DNA from: Comamonadaceae bacterium
Lineage (GTDB): Bacteria; Pseudomonadota; Gammaproteobacteria; Burkholderiales; Burkholderiaceae_C
NCBI GenBank assembly: GCA_947453965.1
Contig: CANGIQ010000001.1
Coordinates: forward strand, 178,060-242,059
Direction: 5' to 3'
DNA length: 64,000 nucleotides
The position numbers were made by a program, and so were the translations under genes. Positions 37,136 to 48,747 of the stretch are shown here, piece after piece. A model generated the notes under the pieces. The model did not search any database. It was not told the DNA's origin and saw nothing but the letters and a program-made list of their open reading frames with translations. How positions within the stretch are numbered: position 1 is the stretch's first letter; each line of letters begins with the position of its first letter.

Positions 37136-38299
37136 GTGCTTTTGTCTCTTCAGGGAACCTTCCCGCCCGCCATCTTGGCGCTCGCAGACGGCACGGTCTT
37201 TATCGGCAACTCGATCGGAGCCCCTGGCTCTACCGTCGGCGAAGTGGTGTTCAACACCTCACTCACCGGCTACCAGGAAATCCTCACCGACCCCAGCTAC
37301 TGCCAGCAGATCGTCACCTTGACGTACCCGCACATCGGCAACTATGGCGTCAACGTGGAAGACATCGAAGCTGACAAAGTCCATGCTGCTGGCTTGATCA
37401 TCAAAGACTTGCCTTTGGTGGCCAGCAACTTCCGCTCTAGCCAAACCTTGTCGGCCTATTTGGCCGATGCAGGCACGGTGGCCATTGCCAACATCGACAC
37501 CCGTCAACTCACACGCATCTTGCGCACCAAGGGCGCGCAAAACGGCGCCACCGTGGGTTTGGCCAAAGGCCAAGAAGTCACACAAGCCGTGATTGATCAA
37601 GCGGTGGCCGCAGCCAAAGGCGCGCCCAATATGGCCGGTCTCGATTTGGCGCAAAAGGTCACGGTGTCCAAATCGTATGAGTGGACGCAAACCGAGTGGA
37701 CACTGGGCGAAGGCTACGGCAACTTGACCGCGCCTAAGTTCCATGTGGTCGCGTATGACTTCGGCGTGAAGAAAAACATCTTGCGCATGTTGGCCCAACG
37801 CGGTTGCAAAGTCACCGTGGTGCCCGCCAAGACGCCTGCTGCTGAGGTGCTCAAGCACAAGCCCGATGGCATCTTCTTGTCCAACGGCCCTGGCGACCCT
37901 CAGCCTTGCGACTATGCGATTGCTGCAGCTGCTGAGTTGATTGAAACCGGCATTCCGACATTCGGCATTTGCTTGGGTCACCAAATCATGGCCTTGGCCA
38001 GCGGTGCGAAAACTTTCAAGATGAAGTTCGGCCACCACGGTGCCAACCACCCGGTGAAAGACCTCGACTCCGGTCGCGTGTCCATCACCAGCCAAAACCA
38101 CGGTTTTGCGGTGGACGAAAAATCACTGCCCGCCAACTTGCGTGCCACCCATGTGTCGTTGTTTGACGGTACCTTGCAAGGCTTGGCCCGCACCGACAAA
38201 CCCGCGTTTTGCTTCCAAGGTCACCCTGAAGCATCGCCCGGCCCACACGACATTGCTTACCTCTTTGACCGCTTCATCAAACTGATGGAGGCGAAATAA
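37136..38299 (+). CDS. carA: Carbamoyl-phosphate synthase small subunit
   Basis: CarA supplies ammonia from glutamine to CarB for arginine and pyrimidine synthesis. The 387-residue protein has the N-terminal CarA domain ([36 protein letters not shown]) and a class I glutamine amidotransferase domain with catalytic cysteine in [15 protein letters not shown] and the His/Glu pair in [11 protein letters not shown]. The start is GTG 37136 with GGAG six bases upstream. It is followed two bases later by carB. Confidence 0.98.
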   Translation: MLLSLQGTFPPAILALADGTVFIGNSIGAPGSTVGEVVFNTSLTGYQEILTDPSYCQQIVTLTYPHIGNYGVNVEDIEADKVHAAGLIIKDLPLVASNFRSSQTLSAYLADAGTVAIANIDTRQLTRILRTKGAQNGATVGLAKGQEVTQAVIDQAVAAAKGAPNMAGLDLAQKVTVSKSYEWTQTEWTLGEGYGNLTAPKFHVVAYDFGVKKNILRMLAQRGCKVTVVPAKTPAAEVLKHKPDGIFLSNGPGDPQPCDYAIAAAAELIETGIPTFGICLGHQIMALASGAKTFKMKFGHHGANHPVKDLDSGRVSITSQNHGFAVDEKSLPANLRATHVSLFDGTLQGLARTDKPAFCFQGHPEASPGPHDIAYLFDRFIKLMEAK

Positions 38300-38301
38300 T
38301 C

Positions 38302-41300
38302 ATGCCAAAGCGCACCGACCTTAAAAGCATCCTCATCATTGGCGCAGGCCCGATCATCATTGGTCAGGCCTGTGAATTCGATTACTCCGGCGTGCAAGCG
38401 TGTAAAGCTTTGCGTGAAGAGGGTTACAAAGTCATTCTGATCAACAGCAACCCTGCCACGATCATGACCGACCCGGCCACGGCCGACGTGACCTATATCG
38501 AACCCATCACTTGGCAAACGGTCGAGAAGATCATTGCCAAAGAGCGTCCTGATGCCATCCTGCCCACCATGGGTGGCCAAACTGCGCTGAACTGCGCCTT
38601 GGACTTGTGGCACCACGGCGTGTTGGCCAAGTACAAGGTCGAGCTGATTGGCGCGACGCCTGAAGCCATCGACAAAGCCGAAGACCGCTTGAAGTTCAAA
38701 GACGCCATGACCAAGATTGGTCTGGGCTCGGCGCGTTCCGGCATTGCTCATAGCATGGAAGAGGCTTGGGATGTGCAAAAGCGCGTGGGTTTCCCCACCG
38801 TGATTCGTCCCAGCTTCACCTTGGGTGGTACAGGCGGCGGCATTGCCTACAACCCTGAAGAATTCGAAGTCATTTGCAAGCGTGGCCTGGAAGCCTCGCC
38901 CACCAACGAGTTGTTGATTGAAGAATCCTTGCTCGGCTGGAAAGAGTATGAGATGGAAGTGGTGCGCGACAAGGCGGACAACTGCATCATCATTTGCTCG
39001 ATTGAAAACTTGGACCCCATGGGCGTGCACACCGGTGATTCCATCACCGTGGCCCCTGCACAAACCTTGACCGACAAGGAATACCAAATTTTGCGTAACG
39101 CCTCGTTGGCTGTGTTGCGCGAAATTGGTGTGGACACCGGCGGCTCGAACGTGCAGTTCTCCATCAATCCCAAAGACGGTCGCATGGTCGTCATTGAGAT
39201 GAACCCACGTGTCTCGCGTTCATCAGCGTTGGCTTCTAAAGCCACAGGTTTCCCCATTGCGAAAGTTGCAGCGAAGTTGGCGGTGGGTTACACGCTGGAC
39301 GAGTTGCGCAACGAAATCACGGGCGGTGCCACACCTGCATCGTTCGAACCTTCGATTGACTATGTGGTCACGAAGATTCCACGTTTTGCGTTTGAGAAAT
39401 TCCCAACCGCCGACAGCCGCTTGACCACCCAAATGAAGTCGGTGGGCGAGGTGATGGCCATGGGCCGTACCTTCCAAGAGTCCTTCCAAAAAGCCTTGCG
39501 CGGTTTGGAAGTGGGCGTGGACGGCATGAACGAAAAAACCCAAGACCGCGAAGTGCTCGAGAAAGAGCTGGGCGAACCCGGCCCCGAGCGCATTTGGTAT
39601 GTGGGCGATGCCTTCGCCATGGGCCTGAGCGTGGACGAGGTGTTTGCCTTGACCAAGATCGACCCTTGGTTCTTGGTGCAAATCGAAGAGATTGTGAAGA
39701 TCGAGTTGGAACTCGAAACCACATCGCTCGATGCCATCACCGCCCAAGAGTTGCGCGCCTTGAAAAAGAAAGGCTTTTCGGACCGCCGTTTGGCCAAGTT
39801 GCTCAAGACCACCGAACACGTGGTGCGTGCACGTCGCCATGAACAGGGCATTCGTCCCGTCTACAAACGTGTGGACACCTGTGCGGCCGAGTTTTCGACT
39901 GATACGGCTTACATGTACTCGTGCTACGAAGGTAACGGAAACGCCTTCGGCGTGGGCGACGCTGAGTGCGAAGCTGAACCTACCAACAACAAAAAAATCA
40001 TGGTGCTCGGCGGTGGTCCAAACCGCATTGGCCAAGGCATCGAGTTTGACTACTGCTGCGTGCACGCCGCTTTGGCCATGCGCGAAGACGGCTATGAAAC
40101 CATCATGGTCAACTGCAACCCTGAGACTGTGTCGACCGACTACGACACCTCGGACCGTTTGTATTTTGAGCCCTTGACGCTCGAAGACGTGCTTGAAATT
40201 GTCGACAAAGAAAAGCCTACTGGCGTGATCGTGCAATACGGTGGTCAAACACCGTTGAAATTGGCTTTGGGCCTGGAAGCGGCTGGCGTGCCCATCATCG
40301 GCACCAGCCCCGACATGATTGACGCGGCCGAAGACCGTGAGCGTTTCCAAAAATTGCTGCAAGACCTTGGCTTGCGTCAACCGCCTAACGCCACCGCTCG
40401 TACCGAAACCGAAGCGCTTGAAAAAGCTGCTGAGTTGGGCTATCCCTTGGTGGTGCGTCCCAGCTATGTGTTGGGTGGCCGTGCGATGGAAATCGTGCAC
40501 GAACAACGCGACCTCGAGCGTTACATGCGTGAAGCGGTCAAGGTGTCGAACGACTCGCCCGTGCTGTTGGACCGCTTCTTGAACGATGCGATTGAGTGCG
40601 ATGTGGATTGCTTGCGCGACCCCGAAGGCAAGACCTTCATCGGTGGCGTGATGGAACACATCGAACAAGCCGGTGTGCACAGCGGTGACTCCGCGTGCTC
40701 CTTGCCGCCTTACTCTTTGTCAGAGGCGACTGTGACCGAACTCAAGCGCCAATCTGCCGCGATGGCCGGTGCTTTGAATGTGGTCGGATTGATGAACGTG
40801 CAGTTCGCAATTCAGCATGTCGATGGCAAAGACGTGATCTATGTGCTGGAAGTCAACCCACGCGCATCACGCACCGTGCCGTATGTGTCCAAAGCCACCG
40901 GTATTCAGTTGGCGAAGGTCGCCGCGCGTTGCATGGCAGGCCAAACCTTGGCTTCGCAAGGCATCACCCAAGAAGTGACACCGCCTTATTTCAGTGTCAA
41001 AGAAGCGGTGTTCCCCTTTGTGAAGTTCCCGGGTGTGGACACCATTCTCGGCCCCGAGATGAAGTCCACCGGCGAAGTCATGGGTGTGGGCAAAACATTT
41101 GGCGAAGCCTTTGTGAAGAGCCAGTTGGGTGCAGGCACCAAGCTGCCTCGCGCACGCGATGCTGATGGCAAACCCACAGGCAAGGTGTTCATCTCGGTGA
41201 AGAACAACGACAAAGCCCGTGCGATTGAAGTGGCCCGTCAGCTCGAAACCTTAGGCTTTGCGCTGATCGCCACCAAGGGCACGGCCTCGGCCATCAACGC

Positions 41301-41580
41301 TGCTGGCGTGGCGTGCGAGATCGTGAACAAAGTTACCGAAGGTCGCCCACACATCGTGGACGCGATCAAGAACAACGAAGTGGTGTTGGTCATCAATACC
41401 GTGGAAGAGCGTCGCAACGCGATTGCCGATTCGCGCCACATCCGCACCTCGGCATTGCTCAACCGTGTCACCACCTTCACCACCATTGCCGGCGCAGAAG
41501 CTGCCGTTGAAGGCATGAAGTACATGGACAAGTTGGATGTCATTTCGGTGCAGGAAATGCACGCTCAACTGACAGCCTAA
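38302..41580 (+). CDS. carB: Carbamoyl-phosphate synthase large subunit
   Basis: CarB makes carbamoyl phosphate from bicarbonate, ATP and ammonia. The 1092-residue protein shows the duplicated halves: the first begins [20 protein letters not shown], the second around residue 567 with [20 protein letters not shown], each with an ATP-grasp domain. The allosteric MGS-like domain lies at the C-terminus ([20 protein letters not shown]). All family landmarks are intact. Confidence 0.99.
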   Translation: MPKRTDLKSILIIGAGPIIIGQACEFDYSGVQACKALREEGYKVILINSNPATIMTDPATADVTYIEPITWQTVEKIIAKERPDAILPTMGGQTALNCALDLWHHGVLAKYKVELIGATPEAIDKAEDRLKFKDAMTKIGLGSARSGIAHSMEEAWDVQKRVGFPTVIRPSFTLGGTGGGIAYNPEEFEVICKRGLEASPTNELLIEESLLGWKEYEMEVVRDKADNCIIICSIENLDPMGVHTGDSITVAPAQTLTDKEYQILRNASLAVLREIGVDTGGSNVQFSINPKDGRMVVIEMNPRVSRSSALASKATGFPIAKVAAKLAVGYTLDELRNEITGGATPASFEPSIDYVVTKIPRFAFEKFPTADSRLTTQMKSVGEVMAMGRTFQESFQKALRGLEVGVDGMNEKTQDREVLEKELGEPGPERIWYVGDAFAMGLSVDEVFALTKIDPWFLVQIEEIVKIELELETTSLDAITAQELRALKKKGFSDRRLAKLLKTTEHVVRARRHEQGIRPVYKRVDTCAAEFSTDTAYMYSCYEGNGNAFGVGDAECEAEPTNNKKIMVLGGGPNRIGQGIEFDYCCVHAALAMREDGYETIMVNCNPETVSTDYDTSDRLYFEPLTLEDVLEIVDKEKPTGVIVQYGGQTPLKLALGLEAAGVPIIGTSPDMIDAAEDRERFQKLLQDLGLRQPPNATARTETEALEKAAELGYPLVVRPSYVLGGRAMEIVHEQRDLERYMREAVKVSNDSPVLLDRFLNDAIECDVDCLRDPEGKTFIGGVMEHIEQAGVHSGDSACSLPPYSLSEATVTELKRQSAAMAGALNVVGLMNVQFAIQHVDGKDVIYVLEVNPRASRTVPYVSKATGIQLAKVAARCMAGQTLASQGITQEVTPPYFSVKEAVFPFVKFPGVDTILGPEMKSTGEVMGVGKTFGEAFVKSQLGAGTKLPRARDADGKPTGKVFISVKNNDKARAIEVARQLETLGFALIATKGTASAINAAGVACEIVNKVTEGRPHIVDAIKNNEVVLVINTVEERRNAIADSRHIRTSALLNRVTTFTTIAGAEAAVEGMKYMDKLDVISVQEMHAQLTA

Positions 41581-41589
41581 GGACACACG

Positions 41590-42066
41590 ATGAGTACAGT
41601 TCCTATCACCAAGCGTGGCGCAGAGAAGCTCAAAGAAGAGTTGCACAAACTCAAAACCGTTGAGCGTCCTAACGTCATCGCTGCCATTGCCGAAGCACGT
41701 GCCCAAGGTGACTTGAGCGAAAACGCTGAGTACGACGCAGCCAAAGATCGTCAAGGCTTCATCGAAGGCCGCATTCAAGAAATTGAAGGCAAGTTGTCGG
41801 TGGCACAAATCATTGACCCTGCCTCACTGGATGCAGGCGGACGCGTGGTGTTTGGCGCCACCGTGGCTTTGGAAGACGAAGACACAGGCGACGCTGTGAC
41901 CTACCAAATCGTGGGCGAGGACGAAGCCGATTTGAAATTAGGCCTCATCAACATCAGTAGCCCTATTGCCCGTGCCTTGATTGGCAAGGAAGAGGGCGAT
42001 GTGGCCGAGGTGCAAGCCCCGGGCGGTGTGCGTCACTACGAAGTGGTCAAGGTTTCTTACCTGTAA
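41590..42066 (+). CDS. greA: Transcription elongation factor GreA
   Basis: GreA stimulates RNA cleavage by backtracked RNA polymerase. The 158-residue protein has the N-terminal coiled-coil with the tip acidic residues in [20 protein letters not shown] and the C-terminal FKBP-like domain ending [13 protein letters not shown]. It follows carB by nine bases, the usual order in proteobacteria (carAB-greA). Confidence 0.98.
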   Translation: MSTVPITKRGAEKLKEELHKLKTVERPNVIAAIAEARAQGDLSENAEYDAAKDRQGFIEGRIQEIEGKLSVAQIIDPASLDAGGRVVFGATVALEDEDTGDAVTYQIVGEDEADLKLGLINISSPIARALIGKEEGDVAEVQAPGGVRHYEVVKVSYL

Positions 42067-42073
42067 TTACCTC

Positions 42074-42499
42074 ATGGCGCGGCTTCAGCTTTTCTTAGCC
42101 GCGCTGTGGTGGGGCAGCCTGATGGCAGTGGGCTTCATGGTCGTTCCCATGTTGTTCGTGCATTTGGAAACACCGGCCATCGCGGGGCAAATGGCTGCGC
42201 GCTTATTTGCCGCCCAAACGTGGGTCTCAGTTTTTTGTGGCGTGATGCTGTTGCTGGCGGCTCAGCGTCAAAACAGGGCAAACCCACAAACCCCGTCTAT
42301 TTGGGTGATTGCAGGCTTGCTGTTGGCGGTGATGCTCGAGGTGGCGATCAAGCCCCACATCGTGGCTCGAGATAATTTGGCGCTGTGGCACAACCTCGGG
42401 TCACTGGCCTATGTGCTGCAGTGCGTGTGTGCGGGACGGGCTTTGTGGCAACTGTTGCCACAGACTGTTGCTGCGGCAGAGCCCGAGGCAGATGCTTAA
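42074..42499 (+). CDS. DUF4149-type membrane protein
   Basis: The 141-residue protein has four hydrophobic segments (near 3-27, 45-62, 73-92, 104-122) and the pattern ALWWGSLMAVGFMVVPMLFVH, typical of small DUF4149 inner-membrane proteins that often follow carB-greA in betaproteobacteria. No function is known. ATG 42074 lies seven bases after the greA stop; an upstream frame inside greA is rejected. Confidence 0.8.
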   Translation: MARLQLFLAALWWGSLMAVGFMVVPMLFVHLETPAIAGQMAARLFAAQTWVSVFCGVMLLLAAQRQNRANPQTPSIWVIAGLLLAVMLEVAIKPHIVARDNLALWHNLGSLAYVLQCVCAGRALWQLLPQTVAAAEPEADA

Positions 42500-42518
42500 C
42501 GAGGGTTGAAGAGGGGGC

Positions 42519-42992
42519 TTAACCCAGTGTGCGCTTCTTGACCGACACCTTTTTCTGCTTGGCGCGTTTGACTTGACCGCCAGAGGTCAGACGTTGGTTG
42601 CCCAAGACGCGCAAGGTTTTCACTTCAGGGCGTTGGCCGCCACGGCTGCTGTACTTCAACACTTTCACATCGCGTGGACCGGGCATGCGGTCTTCATCGA
42701 CTTCACGCATTTTTTCGGGCTGCGGACGCCACAGCACAAACAACTTGCCAATGTGCTGAATGGGTGCAGCGTTGAGTTGGTCTGCCAGGGCGACAAACAT
42801 GGCTTCACGTGCTTGGCGGTCATCGCCCAGCACGCGAATTTTGATCAGGCCGTGGGCATTGAGCGCCATCTCGGCTTCTTTGATGACTGCGGGCGTGAGG
42901 CCGTCGTTGCCAATCATCACGACAGGGTCGAGATGGTGCGCTTCGGCGCGGTGAATTTTGCGTTGTGCAGGAGTGAGTTGAATTGCAGACAT
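42519..42992 (-). CDS. yhbY: YhbY-family RNA-binding protein (CRS1-YhbY domain)
   Basis: The N-terminal 95 residues form a CRS1-YhbY domain ([31 protein letters not shown]), which binds pre-50S ribosomal particles. A basic C-terminal tail of about 60 residues, rich in Lys and Arg ([19 protein letters not shown]), extends beyond the 97-residue E. coli protein. It is divergent from rlmE, also a 50S factor, with only 45 bases between starts, so both must share a control region. A longer frame upstream to 43175 runs into rlmE and is rejected. Confidence 0.92.
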   Translation of the reverse strand: MSAIQLTPAQRKIHRAEAHHLDPVVMIGNDGLTPAVIKEAEMALNAHGLIKIRVLGDDRQAREAMFVALADQLNAAPIQHIGKLFVLWRPQPEKMREVDEDRMPGPRDVKVLKYSSRGGQRPEVKTLRVLGNQRLTSGGQVKRAKQKKVSVKKRTLG

Positions 42993-43037
42993 GCAGGTAT
43001 TATCCCCCTCGCCGGTACCGACGCACAAAGGGTTGAA

Positions 43038-43712
43038 TTGAAAGTTAAAACGCAAAGCAAAAAGGTCAACAAGTCTTGGCTGAATGACCATGTGAACGAC
43101 CCTTACGTCAAGTTGGCGCAAAAGGAAGGTTACCGTGCGCGCGCAGCCTTCAAGCTCAAAGAAATTGATGAGCAACTGGGGCTGATCAAACCCGGCAACG
43201 TGGTGGTTGACTTGGGCTGTGCCCCGGGCGCTTGGAGCCAGTATGTGCGTCGCCGTTTGTCGCCGGAGGGCGCAGCGGTGGGCGATTTGAACGGCACCAT
43301 CATTGGCTTAGATCTGTTGCACATGGAACCTGTCGAGGGCGTCACTTTCTTGCAGGGTGACTTCCGTGAAGCCGAGGTGTTGGCGCAGTTGGAAGAGGTC
43401 TTGCAAGGGCGCATTGTTGACGTGGTGGTCTCTGACATGGCGCCCAATTTGTCGGGCATTGAATCCACCGATGCGGCCCGTATTTCGCATTTGGTGGAGC
43501 TGGCGGTGGAATTTGCACAAAAGCACCTCAAAACCGATGGTGCTCTGGTGGTCAAGGTGTTTCATGGCAGCAGTTACAGCCCCCTGACCAAGCTTTTCAA
43601 ACAGACTTTTCAAGTGGTCAAACCGATCAAACCCAAGGCCAGCCGCGACAAATCAAGTGAAACCTTTTTAGTTGGTATGGGCGTGAAAAATCGCCAGATT
43701 ACAAATCCTTGA
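43038..43712 (+). CDS. rlmE: 23S rRNA (uridine-2'-O-)-methyltransferase RlmE
   Basis: RlmE (FtsJ/RrmJ) methylates U2552 of 23S rRNA. The 224-residue protein has [14 protein letters not shown], the S-adenosylmethionine loop [25 protein letters not shown] with the catalytic aspartate and [10 protein letters not shown] with the catalytic lysine. TTG 43038, preceded by AAAGGG, gives the expected basic N-terminus [13 protein letters not shown]; no ATG is available. A TATTAT box at 42998-43003 may be its -10. ftsH lies downstream as in E. coli. Confidence 0.95.
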   Translation: MKVKTQSKKVNKSWLNDHVNDPYVKLAQKEGYRARAAFKLKEIDEQLGLIKPGNVVVDLGCAPGAWSQYVRRRLSPEGAAVGDLNGTIIGLDLLHMEPVEGVTFLQGDFREAEVLAQLEEVLQGRIVDVVVSDMAPNLSGIESTDAARISHLVELAVEFAQKHLKTDGALVVKVFHGSSYSPLTKLFKQTFQVVKPIKPKASRDKSSETFLVGMGVKNRQITNP

Positions 43713-43753
43713 TCCACCAGGGGCTGATTCACGTGAATAAAGCGTGACGGGCG

Positions 43754-43782
43754 CTTGAAAGGCCTAAAATCAAGCCCATCTA
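43754..43782 (+). promoter_or_regulatory. Sigma-32-type heat-shock promoter of ftsH
   Basis: CTTGAAA, a 13-base spacer and GCCCATCTA match the heat-shock consensus (CTTGAAA, 13-15 bases, CCCCATNTA) at all but one position. It lies 37 bases before the ftsH start codon. Confidence 0.7.
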
Positions 43783-43818
43783 GGTACAACTCGTACTCTT
43801 TTTTTCTCGGAGCCCACA

Positions 43819-45732
43819 TTGAACAATCAATGGTTCTCAAAAGTCGCTGTTTGGTTGGTGATCGCCTTGGTGCTGTTCACCGTGTTCAAACAATTTGAAA
43901 CACGTCCCGGCGCAGGCAATGGTTATGTGGGTTATTCGGACTTCCTCGAAGAGGTTCGTGCCAAGCGCATCAAAACCGCCACCATCCAAGAAGGTCAAGG
44001 CGGCACAGAAATTGTGGCTGTCACCAACGACGACCGCAAACTGCGCACCACAGCCACCTACCTCGACCGTGGCTTGGTCGGCGACTTGATCGCCAACGGC
44101 GTGAAGTTTGACGTCAAGCCCCGCGAAGAAGGTTCTCTCTTGATGACCTTGCTGGTCAGCTGGGGCCCCATGTTGCTGTTGATCGGTGTTTGGGTCTACT
44201 TCATGCGCCAGATGCAAGGCGGTGGCAAAGGCGGTGCGTTCAGCTTTGGCAAAAGCAAAGCCCGCATGCTCGACGAGAACAACAACCAAGTGACATTTGC
44301 CGATGTGGCGGGTTGCGACGAGGCCAAAGAAGAAGTCAAAGAAGTGGTGGACTTCTTGAAAGACCCGCAGAAGTTTCAAAAACTCGGCGGTCGCATTCCA
44401 CGGGGTTTGCTGTTGGTGGGACCTCCCGGTACCGGTAAAACCCTGCTGGCCAAAGGCATTGCGGGCGAAGCCAAAGTGCCGTTCTTCAGCATTTCAGGCT
44501 CTGACTTTGTTGAGATGTTTGTTGGCGTGGGTGCAGCCCGTGTGCGCGACATGTTTGAAAACGCCAAGAAGAACGCACCGTGCATCATCTTCATTGACGA
44601 GATCGATGCTGTGGGCCGTCAGCGTGGTGCCGGTTTGGGCGGCGGCAACGACGAACGCGAACAAACGCTGAACCAAATGCTGGTTGAGATGGATGGTTTT
44701 GAGACCAACCTGGGTGTGATCGTGGTGGCCGCCACCAACCGTCCAGACATTTTGGACGCCGCCTTGCTGCGTCCTGGCCGCTTTGACCGCCAGGTCTATG
44801 TGACCTTGCCCGATATCCGCGGTCGCGAACAAATTTTGAATGTGCACATGCGCAAAGTGCCGATTGGCCAAGACGTCAACGCCAGCATCATCGCCCGCGG
44901 TACGCCCGGCATGAGCGGTGCTGATTTGGCCAACTTGTGCAACGAAGCTGCCTTGATGGCCGCACGTCGCAATGCGCGCGTGGTTGAAATGGTCGACTTC
45001 GAAAAAGCCAAAGACAAAATCTTGATGGGCCCTGAGCGCAAGAGCATGGTCATGCCCGAAGAAGAGCGTCGCAACACGGCTTACCACGAGTCGGGCCACG
45101 CCTTGATTGGCAAGTTGTTGCCCAAGTGCGATCCGGTGCACAAAGTCACCATCATTCCGCGTGGCCGCGCCTTGGGCGTGACAATGAGCTTGCCTGCGCA
45201 AGACCGTTACAGCTATGACCGTGAATACATGCTGAATCAAATCAGCATGTTGTTTGGTGGTCGTATTGCCGAAGAGGTGTTCATGAACCAAATGACCACC
45301 GGTGCCAGCAACGACTTTGAACGCGCGACGTCGATTGCACGTGACATGGTCATGCGCTATGGCATGACACAGGCCTTGGGTCCTATGGTCTATGCGGAAA
45401 ACGAAGGCGAAGTGTTTTTGGGCCGCTCGGTGACCAAGACCACCAATATGTCCGAAGCCACCATGCAAAAGGTGGACTTGGAAGTGCGCAGCATCATCGA
45501 CACCCAATACAACTTGGCCCGTCGTTTGATCGAAGAAAACGCCGACAAAATGCACGCCATGGCTAAGGCTTTGTTGGAGTGGGAAACCATCGACACCGAG
45601 CAGTTGGACGACATCATGGCCGGGCGCGAGCCACGTCCACCGAAAGACTGGACACCACGCACACCGTCTTCGGGTGGCGATGCAGGTAGTCCGCCTGCGG
45701 TGCAAAGCGATGCCGCGCCTACTGCGGCGTGA
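43819..45732 (+). CDS. ftsH: ATP-dependent zinc metalloprotease FtsH
   Basis: FtsH degrades misfolded membrane proteins, sigma-32 and LpxC. The 637-residue protein has two membrane segments (about 7-24 and 108-128) around a periplasmic domain, an AAA domain with Walker [18 protein letters not shown] and the pore and SRH motifs ([10 protein letters not shown]), and the zinc site HESGHA. The start is TTG 43819 with GGAG upstream. A heat-shock promoter precedes it and a terminator follows. Confidence 0.98.
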   Translation: MNNQWFSKVAVWLVIALVLFTVFKQFETRPGAGNGYVGYSDFLEEVRAKRIKTATIQEGQGGTEIVAVTNDDRKLRTTATYLDRGLVGDLIANGVKFDVKPREEGSLLMTLLVSWGPMLLLIGVWVYFMRQMQGGGKGGAFSFGKSKARMLDENNNQVTFADVAGCDEAKEEVKEVVDFLKDPQKFQKLGGRIPRGLLLVGPPGTGKTLLAKGIAGEAKVPFFSISGSDFVEMFVGVGAARVRDMFENAKKNAPCIIFIDEIDAVGRQRGAGLGGGNDEREQTLNQMLVEMDGFETNLGVIVVAATNRPDILDAALLRPGRFDRQVYVTLPDIRGREQILNVHMRKVPIGQDVNASIIARGTPGMSGADLANLCNEAALMAARRNARVVEMVDFEKAKDKILMGPERKSMVMPEEERRNTAYHESGHALIGKLLPKCDPVHKVTIIPRGRALGVTMSLPAQDRYSYDREYMLNQISMLFGGRIAEEVFMNQMTTGASNDFERATSIARDMVMRYGMTQALGPMVYAENEGEVFLGRSVTKTTNMSEATMQKVDLEVRSIIDTQYNLARRLIEENADKMHAMAKALLEWETIDTEQLDDIMAGREPRPPKDWTPRTPSSGGDAGSPPAVQSDAAPTAA

Positions 45733-45770
45733 AGCAGCGTGATGCGGCTTGAGCGAATTGATCATTATGA

Positions 45771-45795
45771 AAACGGGGCGTGAGCCCCGTTTTTC
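45771..45795. terminator. Terminator between ftsH and folP
   Basis: AAACGGGGC and GCCCCGTTT form a nine-pair stem around GTGA, followed by TT. An apparent GTG start for folP lies in the loop and is rejected. Confidence 0.85.
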
Positions 45796-45806
45796 TTGGA
45801 CGAAGA

Positions 45807-46628
45807 ATGTTTTGGAAAACCACCCGCTTTGACATTGACCTGACCACACCTCAGGTGATGGGCATCGTCAACGTCACCCCCGATTCGTTTTCAGACGGCG
45901 GCCACCATGACACGCTGCACACAGCGCTTAGGCATTGTGAACAGCTGATTCGAGACGGTGCGCACATCCTAGATATTGGTGGCGAGTCCACCCGTCCTGG
46001 CGCACCAGCAGTCTCGCTCGAAGATGAGCTGGCTCGTGTGTTGCCGCTGGTGCGTGAAGCCTTGCGTTTTGGCGTGCCCATTTCTGTCGATACCTACAAA
46101 CCACAGGTCATGCAAGCGGTGTTGGATGCTGGGGTCGATATCGTCAACGACATCTGGGCTTTGCGCCAACCCGGTGCGCAAGCCGTGGTCGCCGCGCACC
46201 CAAGCTGTGGTGTGTGTTTGATGCACATGCATGGCGAACCCCAAACCATGCAGACCTTGCCCATGACGGGTCAGGCCCTGCCTGCCGTGATGTACTTTTT
46301 ACGTCAATCGGCCCAAGCTTTGTGTGCCCAAGGTGTGGCTGCGCAACGCATCGTGCTTGACCCGGGCGTTGGCTTTGGCAAAACTGTGGCACAGAACTTT
46401 GAACTCTTGGCAGGCCAAGCGCCCTTGTTGACACTGGGCTATCCGCTGCTGGTGGGTTGGTCGCGCAAATCGTCCTTGGGGGCGGTGACGGGCTGTGAGG
46501 TAGGGGAACGCATGGTGCCCAGCGTGGCTGCCGCTGTATTGGCTGTTGAGCGTGGCGCCCGTGTGGTACGGGTGCATGATGTGGCGCAAACGGTTCAAGC
46601 TCTGAAAGTTTGGAGCGCTGCGCGCTGA
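45807..46628 (+). CDS. folP: Dihydropteroate synthase
   Basis: FolP condenses p-aminobenzoate with the pterin diphosphate, the sulfonamide target in folate synthesis. The 273-residue TIM barrel has VMGIVNVTPDSFSDGG, DIGGESTRPGAPAV and DPGVGFGKTVAQN. ATG 45807 is the first start after the terminator. It precedes glmM, the usual proteobacterial order ftsH-folP-glmM. Confidence 0.98.
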   Translation: MFWKTTRFDIDLTTPQVMGIVNVTPDSFSDGGHHDTLHTALRHCEQLIRDGAHILDIGGESTRPGAPAVSLEDELARVLPLVREALRFGVPISVDTYKPQVMQAVLDAGVDIVNDIWALRQPGAQAVVAAHPSCGVCLMHMHGEPQTMQTLPMTGQALPAVMYFLRQSAQALCAQGVAAQRIVLDPGVGFGKTVAQNFELLAGQAPLLTLGYPLLVGWSRKSSLGAVTGCEVGERMVPSVAAAVLAVERGARVVRVHDVAQTVQALKVWSAAR

Positions 46629-46691
46629 TTTTCAGCGCAAGCTTTGCGACAATCGATGTCTATGAAGACAACAACCAAAGAGAACAACGAG

Positions 46692-48023
46692 ATGACACGC
46701 AAATACTTTGGGACAGACGGTATCCGTGGCACGGTGGGTCAAGCCCCCATCACGCCTGACTTTGTGCTGCGTTTGGCGCATGCTGTGGGTCGTGTGCTCA
46801 AGCAAACAGAAGCGCACCCGACGGTGTTGATCGGCAAAGACACCCGCATTTCCGGTTACATGCTGGAGTCGGCGCTGGAATCGGGCTTTAACTCAGCCGG
46901 CGTGAACGTGGTCTTGCTTGGCCCCTTGCCTACGCCGGGGGTGGCCTACCTCACGCGGGCACAGCGGGCTAGCTTGGGCGTGGTCATCAGTGCCAGCCAC
47001 AACCCGTTTGCCGACAATGGCATCAAGTTCTTCAGCGCCCAAGGCACCAAGCTGAGTGACGCATGGGAACTGGCCGTGGAAGCTGCCTTGGATGAAGCCC
47101 CGGTCTGGGTCGACTCTCCCAATTTGGGCAAAACCCGTCGCTTGGACGACGCCGCAGGCCGCTACATCGAGTTTTGCAAAAGCACCTTCTCCAACGACCT
47201 CACGCTCAAAGGCTTGAAGGTGGTGGTCGATGCCGCGCACGGTGCGGCCTATCACATCGCACCCAAGGTGTTTCATGAGCTCGGCGCCGATGTGATTGCC
47301 ATTGGATGCAGCCCAGACGGACTCAACATCAACCACGAGGTCGGCGCCACCCATCCCGATGCCTTGGTGCGCTCGGTCAAGGCCAACCATGCAGACTTTG
47401 GCATCGCACTCGATGGCGATGCAGACCGTTTGCAAATGGTCGATGCCCAGGGGCGCCTTTACAACGGCGATGAGTTGCTGTACCTGATGACCGATGACCG
47501 CTTGGCCAACGATGAAGTGGTGCCTGGTGTGGTCGGCACCTTGATGACCAATATGGCCGTGGAAGTGGCGTTGAAAAAACGCGGTGTGCAGTTTGTGCGT
47601 GCCAAAGTGGGCGACCGCTACGTGCTTGAAGAGCTGGCCAAACACCAATGGATTTTGGGTGGCGAGGGCTCAGGCCACTTGCTGGCCTTGGATAAACACA
47701 CCACCGGCGACGGTTTGGTCAGCGCTTTGCAAATCTTGCAGACCTGTGTGCGCAGCGGCCGCAGCATGGCGGACTTGTTGAAAGACGTCACACTGTTTCC
47801 GCAAACCCTCATCAATGTGCGCTTGCGTCCTGGCCAAGAATGGCAGTCCAACCTGGCCATGCAAGACGAAACCAAAAAGGTGGAGGCTGAATTGGGCGAC
47901 AGCGGTCGCGTCTTGATTCGTGCCAGCGGTACCGAGCCTTTGGTACGTGTGATGGTGGAAGCGCGCGATGCCACCCAAGCCCAAAGCTGTGCGCAGCGCA
48001 TTGCCAATACCTTGTCGGCCTGA
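46692..48023 (+). CDS. glmM: Phosphoglucosamine mutase
   Basis: GlmM turns glucosamine 6-phosphate into glucosamine 1-phosphate for peptidoglycan and lipopolysaccharide. The 443-residue protein starts [16 protein letters not shown] and has the active-site serine loop [18 protein letters not shown], the metal loop [13 protein letters not shown] and the C-terminal phosphate-binding [15 protein letters not shown]. In-frame ATGs at 46656 and 46662 would add about ten residues; ATG 46692 gives the family N-terminus. Confidence 0.97.
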   Translation: MTRKYFGTDGIRGTVGQAPITPDFVLRLAHAVGRVLKQTEAHPTVLIGKDTRISGYMLESALESGFNSAGVNVVLLGPLPTPGVAYLTRAQRASLGVVISASHNPFADNGIKFFSAQGTKLSDAWELAVEAALDEAPVWVDSPNLGKTRRLDDAAGRYIEFCKSTFSNDLTLKGLKVVVDAAHGAAYHIAPKVFHELGADVIAIGCSPDGLNINHEVGATHPDALVRSVKANHADFGIALDGDADRLQMVDAQGRLYNGDELLYLMTDDRLANDEVVPGVVGTLMTNMAVEVALKKRGVQFVRAKVGDRYVLEELAKHQWILGGEGSGHLLALDKHTTGDGLVSALQILQTCVRSGRSMADLLKDVTLFPQTLINVRLRPGQEWQSNLAMQDETKKVEAELGDSGRVLIRASGTEPLVRVMVEARDATQAQSCAQRIANTLSA

Positions 48024-48027
48024 GCGC

Positions 48028-48747
48028 ATGAAACGCTGCCTTCTGATAGCCGCATGGACGTGTGTGTGCGTGGCGACGCAAGCTCAAGACCTTGCACCTG
48101 AGTACAAGCTCACCACAGGTGTCTATGCCTTATCAGGGGGAGGGCTGCCCAACAGCCATGGCGCGGACCTGAACCTGCGTCGCACATCGGATGTCGGTAA
48201 TGTGTGGGCAGCCTGGTACCGCTCACCCGAACAAGATGTATCGCAACCGCGCTTGGGTTGGGATAGCAGTTACGGTGTTTCTTCTTGGCGCATTCAGCCC
48301 TCAGTTCAAATGGCATCGAGCGGTTTTTGGGGCGGCAGTTTAGGCGTCGAGACAGGCGACAGTTGGTATGTAGGGGCAGGCTTTGGCCGCACCAATTTGC
48401 ACCCGTACACCAACCTCAACTTTGATCCCAATGATGCATGGATGACCTCGGCCGGTTACCGCTGGTCGTCGGTGCAATCGCTTGGATTTCAAATCGTGCG
48501 CGATAACCGCCAAAACCCGGATCAGCAACATGTGCACGCGGTGTATCGCATGGGTATGCCGCATGGTCAGCGCCTGACCGTGGATGTGCTGTTCAAGAGT
48601 GGTTTGGTGGAAGATCAATTCACCCGCCGCACAGGCTTGAGCGTGACCTATGACTGGCCACAGTTCTTTACCCGTGTGGCCTACGACCCCATCATCAACT
48701 TCACGCCACAAACCATGTGGCGCGTTTCAGTGGGTACGCGGTTTTAA
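48028..48747 (+). CDS. Predicted outer-membrane beta-barrel protein of unknown function
   Basis: I do not recognise the family. The 239-residue protein begins with a signal peptide (basic MKR, hydrophobic stretch, likely cleavage after ATQAQ). The rest alternates polar and hydrophobic residues with many Gly, Tyr and Trp, reads as 10-12 amphipathic strands, and ends in a C-terminal Phe (RVSVGTRF), the signal read by BamA. It starts four bases after glmM and so may be co-transcribed, and its end overlaps the arsenite exporter gene by four bases on the other strand. A transport or structural role is possible, but nothing more can be said. Confidence 0.7.
   Translation: MKRCLLIAAWTCVCVATQAQDLAPEYKLTTGVYALSGGGLPNSHGADLNLRRTSDVGNVWAAWYRSPEQDVSQPRLGWDSSYGVSSWRIQPSVQMASSGFWGGSLGVETGDSWYVGAGFGRTNLHPYTNLNFDPNDAWMTSAGYRWSSVQSLGFQIVRDNRQNPDQQHVHAVYRMGMPHGQRLTVDVLFKSGLVEDQFTRRTGLSVTYDWPQFFTRVAYDPIINFTPQTMWRVSVGTRF

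Noticed and set aside
39223..40680. 485-codon minus-strand frame inside carB
   Set aside because: Mirror frame of conserved carB; low-complexity, no start signals or domains.
42971..43010. Heat-shock promoter for rlmE (TTGAA with CCCCCTC)
   Set aside because: The distance between the two elements is about 21 bases, too long for a sigma-32 promoter.
45780..45806. GTG start for folP at 45780
   Set aside because: It lies in the loop of the ftsH terminator; ATG 45807 gives the normal N-terminus.
44494..45849. 451-codon minus-strand frame over ftsH
   Set aside because: Antisense to ftsH and runs across the terminator; composition typical of a shadow frame.
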